A stretch of 64,000 nt of DNA from Actinoplanes sp. TBRC 11911 (GTDB lineage: Bacteria; Actinomycetota; Actinomycetes; Mycobacteriales; Micromonosporaceae), in contig NZ_JABBNC010000020.1 in assembly GCF_012933445.1 (NCBI RefSeq), positions 1-64,000 on the forward strand, given 5' to 3'. Within the stretch, counting starts at the first letter, position 1. Every line of letters starts with the position of its first letter. Position numbers and translations under genes: made by a program. The notes below the pieces were generated by a model, which was not told the origin of the DNA, ran no database searches, and was given only the letters and a program-made list of their open reading frames with translations. This document shows positions 18,045 to 26,207 of the stretch, piece after piece.

Positions 18045-18500
18045 ATGTTCGTCATCGACTCGCCGATCGGTCCGCTGGGTGTCGTCGTCGAGGAAGACAC
18101 GGTGGTCGGGGTGCGGTTCGCCGCCCGGCCCGGCCCGTCCGCCCGCCACCCCGCGGCGGTGCAGCTCGAGGCCTATTTCGCCGGCGAGCTGACCGACTTC
18201 ACGGTGCCGTTCGAGCTGCGTGGGGGCTCCGAGTTCGAGCGGGCGGTCTGGGGCGAGATCGCCAAAATCCCGTATGGCGAAATGGTTACGTACGGCGCTA
18301 TCGCCACCACGCTGGGCGACCCGGGGGCGGCGCGGGCGGTCGGCATGGCCTGCAACCACAACCCGGTCCCGGTGATCGTGCCGTGCCACCGGGTGGTCGG
18401 CGCGAACGGCAAGATGGTCGGCTTCGGCGGCGGCATCGACCGCAAACGCCGCCTCCTGGAGCTCGAAGCCAAGATTGCCTTCGCACGCGCCTGGGGTTGA
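18045..18500 (+). CDS. ogt: methylated-DNA-protein-cysteine methyltransferase
   Basis: A 151-residue protein with the alkyl-acceptor motif PCHRVVG near residue 112, the preceding DNA-binding helix (YGAIATTLGDPGAARAVGMA, Arg finger) and N-terminal ribonuclease-like fold. It repairs O6-alkylguanine by suicidal transfer to cysteine. It is shorter than E. coli Ogt, as usual in actinobacteria. It follows the FhuF-like gene by 33 bp on the same strand. Confidence 0.95.
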   Translation: MFVIDSPIGPLGVVVEEDTVVGVRFAARPGPSARHPAAVQLEAYFAGELTDFTVPFELRGGSEFERAVWGEIAKIPYGEMVTYGAIATTLGDPGAARAVGMACNHNPVPVIVPCHRVVGANGKMVGFGGGIDRKRRLLELEAKIAFARAWG

Positions 18501-18532
18501 CTAGCGCCTATAGCTGCTAGGAGACTTGCGCT

Positions 18533-18736
18533 ATGACAACGCAAGGGGTGCAACCGACGATGGACGAGCTTCAGGCCCGTGCCATCGCCCGGCTGCAATA
18601 TGCACTCAGCTGCTCGTACGAAAGAGCCGCATCGATCATTACGAGGGATCTGGATCGGTGGAAGGAGATAGCCGAGTTCGTCCGCCGTGACCAGGAGGAG
18701 AACGCCGACTTCTATCGGGAACTCGGCGATCGATGA
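18533..18736 (+). CDS. small protein, putative partner of degenerate Doc-like protein
   Basis: A 67-residue charged, helical protein; its stop overlaps the next start by four bases (ATGA). The order (short gene first, tight overlap, Doc-like gene second) is that of an antitoxin-toxin operon such as phd-doc. I do not recognise a specific DNA-binding fold in it. LDRWKEIAEFVRRDQEEN is a strongly amphipathic helix that could serve as a binding segment. Function is inferred only from layout. Confidence 0.65.
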   Translation: MTTQGVQPTMDELQARAIARLQYALSCSYERAASIITRDLDRWKEIAEFVRRDQEENADFYRELGDR

Positions 18737-19113
18737 CCTACCGGGTCGATGCCGAGGACCTCCTTCTGGTCCTCGGCGAATGCACCAGCGCACGCACCAA
18801 GGTGCAGGACGTCAGCATCCTCTACTCGGCGACCGCTCGACCCGAATCCATCGTTCTCGACCAGCGAACTTTTGTGACCGTGCCGGAGCGGGCGGCGGCG
18901 CTTCTCGACGCGATCATTCGCTGGGAGCCGTTGGACATGTGGAACGCCAGTCTCGGTTGGCGGGCTGCCGGACTCATCGCACAGCGCAGCGGGGGCACTC
19001 TGAAGATTTCCGCCCTCGAGCAGATGATTCTCACCAGCGACATCCTCGACCGCCGGGTGAGCGGCGTTCCGGAGATCGCCAAGCGGCTGGCGCCGTTCCT
19101 TCGTATGGAATGA
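18733..19113 (+). CDS. Doc/Fic-fold protein with lost catalytic motif
   Basis: A 126-residue protein of Doc length. YRVDAEDLLLVLGE at the N-terminus, LYSATARPES in the middle and the C-terminal EIAKRL helix follow Doc layout. Where Doc proteins carry H-P-[FL]-x-D-G-N-K-R followed by LGW-xx-A, this reads EPLDMWNASLGWRAA: His, Asp-Gly, Lys and Arg are all replaced while the framing residues remain. It should therefore not phosphorylate or AMPylate targets. It may be an inactive remnant, or a regulator that kept the fold. It ends seven bases before a bidirectional terminator. Confidence 0.65.
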   Translation: MTYRVDAEDLLLVLGECTSARTKVQDVSILYSATARPESIVLDQRTFVTVPERAAALLDAIIRWEPLDMWNASLGWRAAGLIAQRSGGTLKISALEQMILTSDILDRRVSGVPEIAKRLAPFLRME

Positions 19114-19119
19114 GTTGAC

Positions 19120-19153
19120 GAAAGGCCGGGCCCACACAGCGGCCCGGCCTTTC
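19120..19153. terminator. bidirectional rho-independent terminator
   Basis: A 13-bp perfect stem (GAAAGGCCGGGCC with its complement) around an 8-base loop, with A-tract and T-tract ends, between the convergent Doc-like gene and ino1. It can stop transcription from both sides. Confidence 0.9.
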
Positions 19154-19166
19154 GTTTATTGCGCGG

Positions 19167-20246
19167 TCAGCGCTCGACGTCGCCGCGGATGAAGGCCTCG
19201 ACGGCCTCCTTCGCGTCGTGGTCGTTGTACTGGACCGGCGGGGACTTCATGAAGTAGGACGACGCGGAGAGGATCGGGCCGCCGATGCCGCGGTCCTTGG
19301 CGATCTTCGCGGCGCGGACCGCGTCGATGATGACGCCGGCCGAGTTCGGGGAGTCCCAGACCTCGAGCTTGAGCTCGGCGTTCAGCGGGGTGTCGCCGAA
19401 CGAGCGGCCCTCGAGCCGGATGTACGCCCACTTGCGGTCGTCGAGCCACGGCACGTGGTCCGACGGGCCGATGTGCACGTCCGACTTGATCATCTCGTGC
19501 GGGATCTGGCTGGTCACCGACTGGGTCTTCGAGATCTTCTTGGAGACCAGGCGGTTGCGCTCCAGCATGTTCATGAAGTCCATGTTGCCGCCGAAGTTGA
19601 GCTGGTAAGTACGCAGCAGCTCGACTCCGCGGTCCTCGAACAGCTTCGCCAGCGCGCGGTGCACGATCGTGGCACCGACCTGGCTCTTGATGTCGTCACC
19701 GATGATCGGCAGGCCGGCGTCGGTGAACTTCTGAGCCCACTCCGGGGTCGACGCGATGAAGACCGGCAGCGCGTTCACGAAGGCGCAGCCCGCGTCGATC
19801 GCGGCCTGGGCGTAGAACTTGTCGGCCTCCTCGGAGCCCACCGGGAGGTACGAGACGACCACGTCGACCTGCGCGTCGCGCAGCGCCTGGGCCACGTCGA
19901 CCGGCTCGGCGGTCGACTCCTCGATGATCTCGCGGTAATACGTGCCCAGACCGTCGAAGGTCGGTCCACGCTGGACGGTGACGTCGGTCGGCGGCACGTC
20001 GGTCAGCTTGATCGTGTTGTTCTCGCTGGCCACGATCGCCTCGGCCAGGTCCATGCCAACCTTCTTGGCGTCCACATCGAACGCCGCGACAAACTTCACG
20101 TCCGAAACGTGGTAGTCGCCGAAGGTCACGTGCATGAGACCCGGGACGCGGTCGTTGGGGTCGGCGTTCTTGTAATACTCCACGCCCTGCACGAGGGACG
20201 AGGCGCAGTTACCCACACCGACGATGGCGACGCGGACGGAGCCCAT
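19167..20246 (-). CDS. ino1: inositol-3-phosphate synthase
   Basis: A 359-residue enzyme that converts glucose-6-phosphate to myo-inositol-3-phosphate with NAD, feeding phosphatidylinositol and mycothiol. The NAD motif VRVAIVGVGNCASSL is at the N-terminus, followed by ASENN, GSEEAD, GDDIKSQVG and the LNFGGNMDFMNM motif typical of the actinobacterial enzyme. ATG at 20246 is chosen for the AAGGAGG seven bases before it. It follows the PadR gene by 20 bp in the same direction, so both are probably controlled by the operator at 20924-20946. Confidence 0.95.
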   Translation of the reverse strand: MGSVRVAIVGVGNCASSLVQGVEYYKNADPNDRVPGLMHVTFGDYHVSDVKFVAAFDVDAKKVGMDLAEAIVASENNTIKLTDVPPTDVTVQRGPTFDGLGTYYREIIEESTAEPVDVAQALRDAQVDVVVSYLPVGSEEADKFYAQAAIDAGCAFVNALPVFIASTPEWAQKFTDAGLPIIGDDIKSQVGATIVHRALAKLFEDRGVELLRTYQLNFGGNMDFMNMLERNRLVSKKISKTQSVTSQIPHEMIKSDVHIGPSDHVPWLDDRKWAYIRLEGRSFGDTPLNAELKLEVWDSPNSAGVIIDAVRAAKIAKDRGIGGPILSASSYFMKSPPVQYNDHDAKEAVEAFIRGDVER

Positions 20247-20266
20247 CGCGTTTGCCTCCTTGTTCA

Positions 20267-20899
20267 TCACGGCCGGTCCATATGCGGACGCGGGGGTTCG
20301 GGGGGTGCGTCCCCGGCCGGGTCGGCGGGGAGATGAAGCTCCCCGCTCGGTCCCGCCGGGGTTCGGCCGGAGCGCTCATTCGTGATGAGCTCCTCCAGCC
20401 AGCGGACCTCGCGCTCGGCGGCCTCCAGGCCGTGGCGCTGAAGTTCCTGGGTGTACGCGTCGAGGCGTCCGGTGGCGCGCGACAGAACCTCGCGCAGGCC
20501 TTCACGGCGTTCCTCGACGCGGCGGCGGCGGCCCTCCAGGATCCGGAGACGGGTCGCGCGGTCGGTCCGGGAGAAGAACGCGAAATGCACGCCGAAACCG
20601 GCATCGTCGTACGTTTCCGGGCCGGCCTGGGCCAGAAGATCGGCGAACCGTTCCTTGCCCTCCGCCGTGATCTTGTAGACAACCCGCCCCCGCTTGCTGG
20701 TCATCGGGGGGATCATCGCTGCATCCGCGCTGGACTCGGTGATCCAGCCGGCGTGGTGCAAACGCTTGAGCGTCGGGTACAGAGTGCCGTAGCTGATCGC
20801 CGCGCGGATCGTGCCGAGCTTGGTGGCGAGTTCCTTACGGAGCTCGTAGCCGTGCATCGGGGCTTCCTGAAGGAGGCCGAGAATCGCCAACTCCAGCAC
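20267..20899 (-). CDS. PadR family transcriptional regulator
   Basis: About 210 residues from GTG 20899, preceded by GGGAGG. The first 85 residues form the PadR winged helix (LELAILGLLQEAPMHGYELR, ISYGTLYPTLKRLHHAGWI), then a long coiled-coil dimerisation segment (about 110-180) and a Pro-rich tail. It heads a two-gene unit with ino1, and a perfect palindrome lies 25 bp before its start, so autoregulation and control of inositol synthesis are likely. A PadR gene beside ino1 is also found in mycobacteria (Rv0047c, from memory). Confidence 0.93.
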   Translation of the reverse strand: MLELAILGLLQEAPMHGYELRKELATKLGTIRAAISYGTLYPTLKRLHHAGWITESSADAAMIPPMTSKRGRVVYKITAEGKERFADLLAQAGPETYDDAGFGVHFAFFSRTDRATRLRILEGRRRRVEERREGLREVLSRATGRLDAYTQELQRHGLEAAEREVRWLEELITNERSGRTPAGPSGELHLPADPAGDAPPEPPRPHMDRP

Positions 20900-20923
20900 C
20901 GGCCACCTCCCTGGTTCATGTCT

Positions 20924-20946
20924 CGATGTATCGGCCCGATACATCG
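20924..20946. promoter_or_regulatory. PadR operator palindrome
   Basis: Perfect inverted repeat with 11-bp arms (CGATGTATCGG and its complement) around a single central base. It contains the ATGT-N11-ACAT arrangement, a spacing variant of PadR boxes, and lies just upstream of the PadR start. Binding would repress the padR-ino1 unit; binding is predicted, not shown. Confidence 0.85.
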
Positions 20947-21059
20947 CAACGGTAGTTCCGGTTGCAAAAGCATGCAAGGTCTTCATGGCTACGCATTGAG
21001 CGCGCCACGCTGTGTGATGGCTGTCGCTCCTTCTTGAATCACCGCGTACTCTCTTCGCC

Positions 21060-21524
21060 ATGCGCACGCAGCGGCAGATCGTCGACTACTCGCTACAGAA
21101 GCGAGCAGTGCTGCGTGACCTGCACAGTGGTCGCATCGGGACCCTTGAGGTCTGTGATGCCTCGCCATACCTGAAGAACGCTGCTCGTTTCCACGGCGAG
21201 CCGACCGACGAGCGTTGTCCGGTCTGCCGCAAGGAAAATCTGACGCTTGTGCATTACATCTACGGCGATGAACTTAAGCAGTCCGCCGGGCAAGCCCGTA
21301 AGCTTGCCGAGCTCCCGATCCTGGCGATGACGCTGCGTGAGTTCCAGGTCTTCGTCGTGGAGGTGTGCCGCTCCTGCGCGTGGAATCACCTGATCCAGCA
21401 GTACGTGCTCGGTCGGGACGCGCTCACCGTTGACGACGTTGATCGGGACGAGGCTGTCGCGGCTTCGTCCGCCGCGGGCCGCCACCGCGATTCCGGGTCA
21501 CCGCATCGGCAGGAGGGCCGCTGA
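21060..21524 (+). CDS. DUF5318 family zinc-ribbon protein
   Basis: A 154-residue actinobacterial protein: MRTQRQIVDYSLQKRA at the N-terminus, CPVC near residue 53 and CRSC near residue 108, likely one zinc site. The family is uncharacterised and is conserved next to a class A PBP gene in actinobacteria (Rv0049 position, from memory), which hints at a cell-wall link. The C-terminal 25 residues are low complexity. The following 193 bp to the PBP gene hold no clear gene. Confidence 0.88.
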   Translation: MRTQRQIVDYSLQKRAVLRDLHSGRIGTLEVCDASPYLKNAARFHGEPTDERCPVCRKENLTLVHYIYGDELKQSAGQARKLAELPILAMTLREFQVFVVEVCRSCAWNHLIQQYVLGRDALTVDDVDRDEAVAASSAAGRHRDSGSPHRQEGR

Positions 21525-21717
21525 GAGATGTGGCTCGTTCTCGCTACCTTTGGCACGACCTTGACCGACTCGCGCATCCAGCGACGCAATCGGTCAGCTA
21601 TGACAACCGACAGGGCGGCTGCCGGTACGCAGCCCAAATCGTCCGCTCGTGGCGTCGTCGGCGAGACCTCCCCCAGGGCTCTCGCTGTACGTGCCCGCGC
21701 GACCGAGGTGTGACCGC

Positions 21718-24438
21718 ATGAACCCGTACGGCGAACCGCAGTCCTCGCGTGCCCGGGCACGAGTGCCCGGGTCCGGTGGCGCGCCTGACGACGGTCGATA
21801 TTCGGCCTCCGCGCGCCCCCCAGATCCGAATAGACGCGCGGCCGGTGGCCGTGCGTCAGTCGGTGGTGCGTCCGGGTCGGTTTCGCCCGGCCGCGCCTCG
21901 GTTGGCGGCGCCTCCGGCAGCGCGTCGGTGGGCGGTGCGTCCGGCAGCGCGTCCGTGGGTAGCGCGCGCCCGGGTGGCCGCGCCACGGTGGGCAGCGCGT
22001 CGGTGGGCAGCGCCGCCGTGGGCTCGGCGACCCCGGGACGCGCGGGTGTGGCCCGTGCCGCCGTGCGGCCGGGCGGTGCCGGCGGTCCAGGGGCCGACAC
22101 GCCGGGCCGCGGCCGCTCCGGTCGCGGCAAGGACAAGTCGAAGGCGGCCAAGCGCCGCCGCCGCACGAACATCCTGACCGCCGCCGCCGCCGTGCTGGTC
22201 ATCCTGCTCGGTGCCGGTGTGGTCGGCGGCACGTACTTCTTCGACGACGTCGAGCTGCCGTCGCCGAAGACCGAGGACCAGTCGAATGTCATCTTGGATG
22301 CCAAGGGCACGACGCTGGCCAAGCTGGGCGACCAGAACCGCACGGTGGTCCCCGAGCAGAAGATCAATAAGGTCGTCGAGCACGCGGTCGCCGCGGCCGA
22401 GGACAAGAACTTCTACACGCACAACGGTATCGACATGAAGGGCATCGTCCGCGCCGCGTGGAACAACTTCAGCGGTGGTACCACTCAGGGTGCGTCGACG
22501 ATCACGCAGCAGTACGCACGGCACGTGGCCGACCTGAAGGCCATCAGCATCAACCGCAAGCTGCGCGAGGCGGTGGTCGCCCGCAAGCTCGAGTCCAAGT
22601 ACGACAAAGACCAGATCATGGGCATGTACTTGAACTACGTCGACCTGGGCGAAGGCAGGTACGGCATCGAGGCCGCGGCTCAGGGCTACTTCGGCAAGTC
22701 GGTGATGACCCCGGCCAACGACCCGAAGGCGGTCACCCCGTACGAGGCCGCGGTGCTGGCTTCGATCATCAAGCAGCCCTACCCGAACTCGGCACACAAG
22801 GGCTACGACCCGAACTACAACCTCACCGATGCCAAGGGCCGGTGGGAGTACACGATGAAGAACATGCTTGAGATGGGCTGGATCACTCAAGCGCAGTTCG
22901 ACCAGCGGAAGTACCCCACCAATATCCGCAAGCCGAGCACGGCGTCCAAGAACAACGCGCTGAACAAGCCGGAAGGCATGATCATCCGGCATGTCAAGGC
23001 CGAGCTCGCCCAGATGGGTATCAGCCAGGAGCAGTTCGACAAGGGTGGTCTGACGATCACCACGACGATCAACCCGGCGGTGCAGAAGGCGGCTGAGGAG
23101 GCGGGTTCCCGGCTGAGCAAGGAATCCCCGATGCACAAGACGCCCAAGACGTACCAGGCGGCGGTGATCGGCATCGACCCCAATACCGGCGCTGTGCTGG
23201 GCTACTACGGCGGCGACAACCCGAACGGGACGGACTACGCCGGCGGTCTGTCCGGTGACGGCACACAGATCATCGGTGGCCAGTCGCCCGGCTCGACGTT
23301 CAAGATCTACACGCTGGCCGCGGGTCTGAAAGAGGACATCTCGTTCGATACGAGATGGGACGGCACGCAGCTCCGGACCAACGGCACCAAGATCAGTAAC
23401 GCGGGCGCCGAGGACAACGCGACCTGTACCACCGGTGGCGGCATCAAGAACTGCCTGTTGGAGACCGCGACCATCAAGTCGTACAACTTCGCGTTCTACG
23501 ACATCGCTCGCGCGATCGGACGCGAGAAGGTCATCGAGGCAGCCCGGGCCGCCGGCGTGAAGCACCTCTACACCGACGACAACAAGCTGGTCGACCTGAC
23601 CAAGACGGACAAGAGCACCTGGCTGAAGGGAGGCTACTTCGACAACGAGGTCGCCTTCGGCCAATACCGTCTCGTTCCGTTGGAGCACGCGGAGGGCGTC
23701 GCCACGATCGTGAACGGCGGTGTGCACCATGCCGCGCACTTCGTTAAAACGGTGAAGCAGGTCGACGCCGACACCGGCGCGACCAAGATCCTCAACAGCC
23801 AGAAGACGACAGGTAACCGGGTCTTCGACGCCAACCAGATGTCCGATCTTCAAGGCGTGATGCAGAAGATCGTCGACGTGGACGGCCGTAGCCTCAAGGG
23901 CGGTCGGGAGTCGGTCGGCAAGACGGGCACCTGGGAGTTCAAGGAAGGCAGCGGTGACTGCTGGTTCGTGGGTGGCATCCCGCAGCTCGCGGCCACGGTC
24001 TGGGTCGGCGCCGCCGGCAACAAGGTGGAGCTGAAAGATCCGGAGACCGGCAAGGACATGTTCGGGGCCAACGTGCCGGGGAAGATCTGGAAAAAGTTCC
24101 TCGACGACTCCGCCGCCGCGATGGACCTCGACAAGAAGGACTTCCCGCCGCGGGTTCGCACCGGCGACCCGGACAGCAAGTACGCCAACGGACAGGCCCC
24201 ACCCCCGCCGCCGGTTCAGCAGCCGCAGTGTGTGCTCGGCTTCGTCGGCAACTGTGACGACAAGGGCGGCAACAACGGCGGTGGAAACAACGGTGGCAAC
24301 AACAACGGCGGCGGGAACAACAACGGCGGGGGGATCTTCCCCGGCCTCCCCGGCAACAACGGGGGAGGTAACGGTGGCGGCCCCAACCAGCAACAAGGGG
24401 TCACACCCGATCAAGACGACGGAGCGGACGGCAATTAG
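21718..24438 (+). CDS. ponA: bifunctional class A penicillin-binding protein
   Basis: A 906-residue enzyme that polymerises and crosslinks peptidoglycan. Residues 1-148 are cytoplasmic and low complexity, with degenerate Ser/Gly/Ala/Val/Arg repeats (ASVGGASGS type, about 42-120). A transmembrane helix follows at about 150-173. The GT51 domain has AAEDKNFYTHNGID and GASTITQQYARH; the transpeptidase has S526-TFK, S588-YN and K735-TGT. The C-terminus is a Gly/Asn-rich tail of about 60 residues. ATG 21718 is chosen because it follows GAGGTG. Position matches ponA1 of mycobacteria. Confidence 0.95.
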   Translation: MNPYGEPQSSRARARVPGSGGAPDDGRYSASARPPDPNRRAAGGRASVGGASGSVSPGRASVGGASGSASVGGASGSASVGSARPGGRATVGSASVGSAAVGSATPGRAGVARAAVRPGGAGGPGADTPGRGRSGRGKDKSKAAKRRRRTNILTAAAAVLVILLGAGVVGGTYFFDDVELPSPKTEDQSNVILDAKGTTLAKLGDQNRTVVPEQKINKVVEHAVAAAEDKNFYTHNGIDMKGIVRAAWNNFSGGTTQGASTITQQYARHVADLKAISINRKLREAVVARKLESKYDKDQIMGMYLNYVDLGEGRYGIEAAAQGYFGKSVMTPANDPKAVTPYEAAVLASIIKQPYPNSAHKGYDPNYNLTDAKGRWEYTMKNMLEMGWITQAQFDQRKYPTNIRKPSTASKNNALNKPEGMIIRHVKAELAQMGISQEQFDKGGLTITTTINPAVQKAAEEAGSRLSKESPMHKTPKTYQAAVIGIDPNTGAVLGYYGGDNPNGTDYAGGLSGDGTQIIGGQSPGSTFKIYTLAAGLKEDISFDTRWDGTQLRTNGTKISNAGAEDNATCTTGGGIKNCLLETATIKSYNFAFYDIARAIGREKVIEAARAAGVKHLYTDDNKLVDLTKTDKSTWLKGGYFDNEVAFGQYRLVPLEHAEGVATIVNGGVHHAAHFVKTVKQVDADTGATKILNSQKTTGNRVFDANQMSDLQGVMQKIVDVDGRSLKGGRESVGKTGTWEFKEGSGDCWFVGGIPQLAATVWVGAAGNKVELKDPETGKDMFGANVPGKIWKKFLDDSAAAMDLDKKDFPPRVRTGDPDSKYANGQAPPPPPVQQPQCVLGFVGNCDDKGGNNGGGNNGGNNNGGGNNNGGGIFPGLPGNNGGGNGGGPNQQQGVTPDQDDGADGN

Positions 24439-24456
24439 CCGCCTGATCTGATCTCG

Positions 24457-24493
24457 GCCGGCGTGCATCCGATCAGGGTGCACGCCGGCTTTT
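24457..24493 (+). terminator. rho-independent terminator after ponA
   Basis: An 11-bp perfect stem (GCCGGCGTGCA and complement) with an 11-base loop and a TTTT tail, 18 bp after the PBP stop. Confidence 0.9.
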
Positions 24494-24536
24494 GCTTAGC
24501 GGTAGGCGATGACCGAGTGGAAGACCGGAGTACGGC

Positions 24537-26069
24537 ATGATGCCTGACATGAGCGAGCAGCCGTCCCCGTCCCCGGACACCGACCGCCGCGACGAGCCGC
24601 CCGCGAAGGCGACCTCGGACGGTTTTGTGCGGGGCCTGTCCGAGGCGATCGGTGGACCACTCGGCTCACACGCGGTCCGGCCGGATGCCCGGCGCGGGCG
24701 CTTCTGGAGCGCGGCCCGGATCATCCTGGCGCTGACGTGTCTCACGCTCGCGCTGTCCTGGGTGCAGAAGTCGCCCTGCCAGGACGGCAACTGGCAGAAC
24801 GACGTCCAGTACACGCGCTTCTGCTACACCGACGTGCTCGCTCTCTACTACGCCGAGGGGCTCAACGAGGGCAAGGTGCCGTATCGGGACCAGGCGGTCG
24901 AATATCCGGTGGTCACCGGGTATTTCATGGGCGCGCTCGGACTTCCGATTCACGCGTACGGCGAGAAGCACCCCGACATCAATCAGGGCACCTGGTTCTA
25001 CGACGCGAACGCGCTCGTGCTCTCGGCGCTGGCCATCGCGACCGCTGCGATCATCCTGGCGCTGCGCCGTCGGCGACCCTGGGATGCGGCGATCTTCGCG
25101 CTGTCCCCGATCCTGTTCATCTCGGCCACCGTGAACTGGGATTTCCTGGCCATCGGGCTGGCCGCGATCGGGCTCTACCTGTGGTCGAAGAACAAGGCCG
25201 TGTGGGCCGGCGTCTTCCTCGGGCTGGGCGCCGCGGCGAAACTGTGGCCGCTGTTCATCCTGGGCCCGCTGCTGATCTTGGCGATGCGCTCGGGCACGGT
25301 GAAGAGATGGATCTGGGCGTTCGCCGGAGCGGCGGTCGCCTGGGCCGCTGTCAACTTCCCGGTGTGGCAGCTCTATCACGACAGCTGGCTCAAGTTCTTC
25401 CAGCTCAACTCCGAGCGGCCGATCGACTGGGGCACGTTCTGGTATGTCGGGCGTTACCTGGACGGGAAGTGGAACAGCGGCGGGCCGGGCGACGAGGGCC
25501 CGTTCCAGTGGCTGAGCAACCACGTTCCCACCCTCAATTGGCTCACGTACGGGCTTTTCGGGCTGGCCTGCGTCGCCATCGCGCTGCTGGCACTGCTCGC
25601 CCCGCGCCGCCCCCGGTTGTCGCAGCTCGCGTTCCTGGTGGTCGCGGCGTTCCTGTTGACGAGCAAGGTCTGGTCCCAGCAGTACGTGCTCTGGCTGCTC
25701 CCGTTGATCGTGCTCGCCCGGCCCCGCTGGGGAGCGATCGTCGCGTGGACGGTTGCCGAGATCGGATACTTCACCGCGTTCTACGCCGAGCTGATGGGCG
25801 CGGGCGGCAAACAGGTCATCCCGGAGGGGACGTTCGTGCTGGCCGCGACGCTGCGGCTGGTGACCGTGGCGGTGCTGTGCGGCCTGGTGATCCGCGAGAT
25901 CGTGCGGCCGGAACTGGACGTGGTGCGCCAGACCTACCGCGACCATGATCCGGACGGCGGGCCGCTGAACAGGCCGGATGTCGCGTGGGTGGCGTCGTTG
26001 CGCAGCAGGTTCGGCGTGCGGAGCCCGGCTCCGGAGCCACCGTCCCCGGCCGAACCGATCAAGGTCTGA
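24537..26069 (+). CDS. GT87/DUF2029-type membrane glycosyltransferase
   Basis: A 510-residue polytopic membrane protein with about 10 hydrophobic helices, a 65-residue cytoplasmic lead and a 50-residue cytoplasmic tail. DEAD-less GT-C architecture: VPYRDQAVEYPVVTGYF in the first outer loop (acidic residues as in GT-C catalytic loops), NWDFLAIGLAAIGLYLW, and KLWPLFILGPLL. Such proteins use polyprenyl-phosphate sugars to build cell-envelope glycans. It corresponds to Rv0051 in position beside ponA1. Start could also be the next ATG three bases later. Confidence 0.82.
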   Translation: MMPDMSEQPSPSPDTDRRDEPPAKATSDGFVRGLSEAIGGPLGSHAVRPDARRGRFWSAARIILALTCLTLALSWVQKSPCQDGNWQNDVQYTRFCYTDVLALYYAEGLNEGKVPYRDQAVEYPVVTGYFMGALGLPIHAYGEKHPDINQGTWFYDANALVLSALAIATAAIILALRRRRPWDAAIFALSPILFISATVNWDFLAIGLAAIGLYLWSKNKAVWAGVFLGLGAAAKLWPLFILGPLLILAMRSGTVKRWIWAFAGAAVAWAAVNFPVWQLYHDSWLKFFQLNSERPIDWGTFWYVGRYLDGKWNSGGPGDEGPFQWLSNHVPTLNWLTYGLFGLACVAIALLALLAPRRPRLSQLAFLVVAAFLLTSKVWSQQYVLWLLPLIVLARPRWGAIVAWTVAEIGYFTAFYAELMGAGGKQVIPEGTFVLAATLRLVTVAVLCGLVIREIVRPELDVVRQTYRDHDPDGGPLNRPDVAWVASLRSRFGVRSPAPEPPSPAEPIKV

Positions 26070-26207
26070 AGCGAAACGCGGTCAGCGTGAGGGCGGCAGC
26101 TCCGCCCGGCGGCCGGGTGAGGGCCTGACGGTGCTGCTGGCCGGTCCTGTCAAAGCACGGAACCTGGTGGTGCGGTTGGGGGTGGCCAGCCCGTACGGGA
26201 GGAAATG

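Noticed and set aside
21528..21721. Small frames of about 60 residues between DUF5318 and the PBP gene
   Set aside because: Two alternative frames, no ribosome-binding site, Arg-rich composition and no recognisable motif; treated as spacer.
21856..24483. Minus-strand 875-residue frame opposite the PBP gene
   Set aside because: Antisense to clear PBP motifs and without any recognisable domain.
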